Source: an uncultured Fibrobacter sp. (GTDB taxonomy: Bacteria; Fibrobacterota; Fibrobacteria; Fibrobacterales; Fibrobacteraceae). From it: DNA of 57,733 nucleotides. The notes under the pieces are model-generated. The model saw only the letters and a program-made list of their open reading frames with translations. It had not been told where the DNA came from and ran no database searches. Made by a program: the position numbers and the translations under genes. Shown one piece after another: positions 57,323-57,733 of the stretch. The stretch's first letter is position 1; every line of letters begins with the position of its first letter. The stretch is taken from the NCBI GenBank assembly GCA_946183925.1, contig CAMHDS010000009.1, forward strand, positions 1 to 57,733. Direction: 5' to 3'.

Positions 57323-57729
57323 TTATGGAATTCAACCTGCCGAGCAGAAAGAAAAAGGATATGGGCATCGAGATGGGCCCCCTGATGGACATCGTGTTCA
57401 TCTTGCTTATCTTTTTTGTGGTCACGTCGTCCTTTACCCGCGAAACTGGCGTGGATGTGACCAAGCCACAGGCCCAGACGGCAAGCCAGCTGGAAAAGGA
57501 AAACCTGCTCATCGCCATTACCCGGGAAGGAACCATCCACATGAACGAACGCCAGGTGGACTTGGCCAGCTTGCAAGATATCTTGAAGCAGTCCCTCTCA
57601 AAAAATCCCGACAGGGAGGCTGTGGTCATTGCCGACAAGGGGGCAGAAACAGGCGTGCTGGTGCAGGTCATTGACATGTGCAATCTGGCCGGAGTCAAGA
57701 AGGTGTCCATTGCGGCCCAAGCGGAATAG
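57319..57729 (+). CDS. exbD: ExbD/TolR biopolymer transport protein
   Basis: A 136-residue single-pass protein. FNLPSRKKKDMGIEMGPLMDIVFILLIFFVVTSSF is the characteristic cytoplasmic tail and helix with the proton-carrying Asp (LMDIVFILLIFF), and the periplasmic domain ends VLVQVIDMCNLAGVKKVSIAAQAE. It forms the ExbB-ExbD motor and is the last gene of the DUF3450-TtpC-ExbB operon in the window; a tonB gene might follow. The full frame fits inside the window, with its stop four bases before the edge. Confidence 0.9.
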   Translation: MIMEFNLPSRKKKDMGIEMGPLMDIVFILLIFFVVTSSFTRETGVDVTKPQAQTASQLEKENLLIAITREGTIHMNERQVDLASLQDILKQSLSKNPDREAVVIADKGAETGVLVQVIDMCNLAGVKKVSIAAQAE

Positions 57730-57733
57730 TTTC

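Noticed and set aside
1..57733. tRNA, rRNA, CRISPR arrays, transposases, integrases and att sites
   Set aside because: None was recognised by reading both strands. Short structured RNAs could have been missed without covariance searches.

Overview
The window looks like a chromosomal segment of a Fibrobacter species (Fibrobacterota, fibre-degrading gut bacteria). The main reasons are lipoproteins carrying the Fibrobacter succinogenes major paralogous domain (FISUMP, TIGR02145), a TIGR02147 regulator with its Fibrobacter-typical domain, a surface GH5 endoglucanase, and Gram-negative envelope genes (LptABC, MlaD, TolC, ExbBD) next to HPr kinase. The identification rests on recalled family signatures, not on a search.

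Layout. 1-3255: zinc homeostasis (end of a ZIP transporter, a Fur/Zur-type repressor with a promoter-embedded palindrome, ZnuA-ZnuC-ZnuB). 3264-7358: biotin synthesis bioF-bioD-bioA-bioW in the same direction, using the pimeloyl-CoA ligase (BioW) route. 7377-11023 (minus): a NicO-type metal transporter and an MMPL/RND protein. 11117-19362: envelope polysaccharide island with two LTA-synthase/sulfatase-like membrane enzymes, a flippase and three glycosyltransferases. 19517-28847: a conserved core run of rpiB, lptC, lptA, lptB, rpoN, hpf, hprK, an MCE/MlaD protein, a DksA-type protein and a TolC-family protein. 29038-30393: an hsp20 gene with a textbook sigma-54 promoter, then a RelE-like toxin/Xre antitoxin pair.

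30582-34160 is the most unusual locus: an ECF sigma factor, a single-pass membrane anti-sigma-like protein, and a secreted caspase-fold protease fused to a surface-repeat/outer-membrane-barrel-like C-terminus. I suggest an envelope-sensing proteolytic switch. A bipartite motif upstream of the sigma gene recurs upstream of the DUF3450/TtpC/ExbB/ExbD energy-transduction operon at the other end of the window.

34434-44340 is a Fibrobacter lipoprotein region. A TIGR02147 regulator is followed by FISUMP lipoproteins and a family sharing a near-identical N-terminal cassette of about 35-residue two-cysteine modules, joined to different C-termini (FISUMP plus PKD-like, CAP, nothing, FISUMP plus GH5). 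An AT-rich GIY-YIG-like gene sits inside it. 44432-48608 holds a TonB-dependent receptor and its lipoprotein partner. 49098-51561 holds SIMPL, Nudix and S66 peptidase genes. 51564-54080 holds more small FISUMP lipoproteins and one decayed copy. 54256-57729 is the TonB2-like motor operon.

Several families of short dispersed repeats run through the window: REP hairpins, CTAACCA-like short tandem repeats, GAATTCGGAATT repeats, and short elements related to TGAGCxTGxCGAAGG. Several lie in-frame inside genes or exactly at translation starts. No tRNA, rRNA, CRISPR array, insertion sequence or integrase was recognised.
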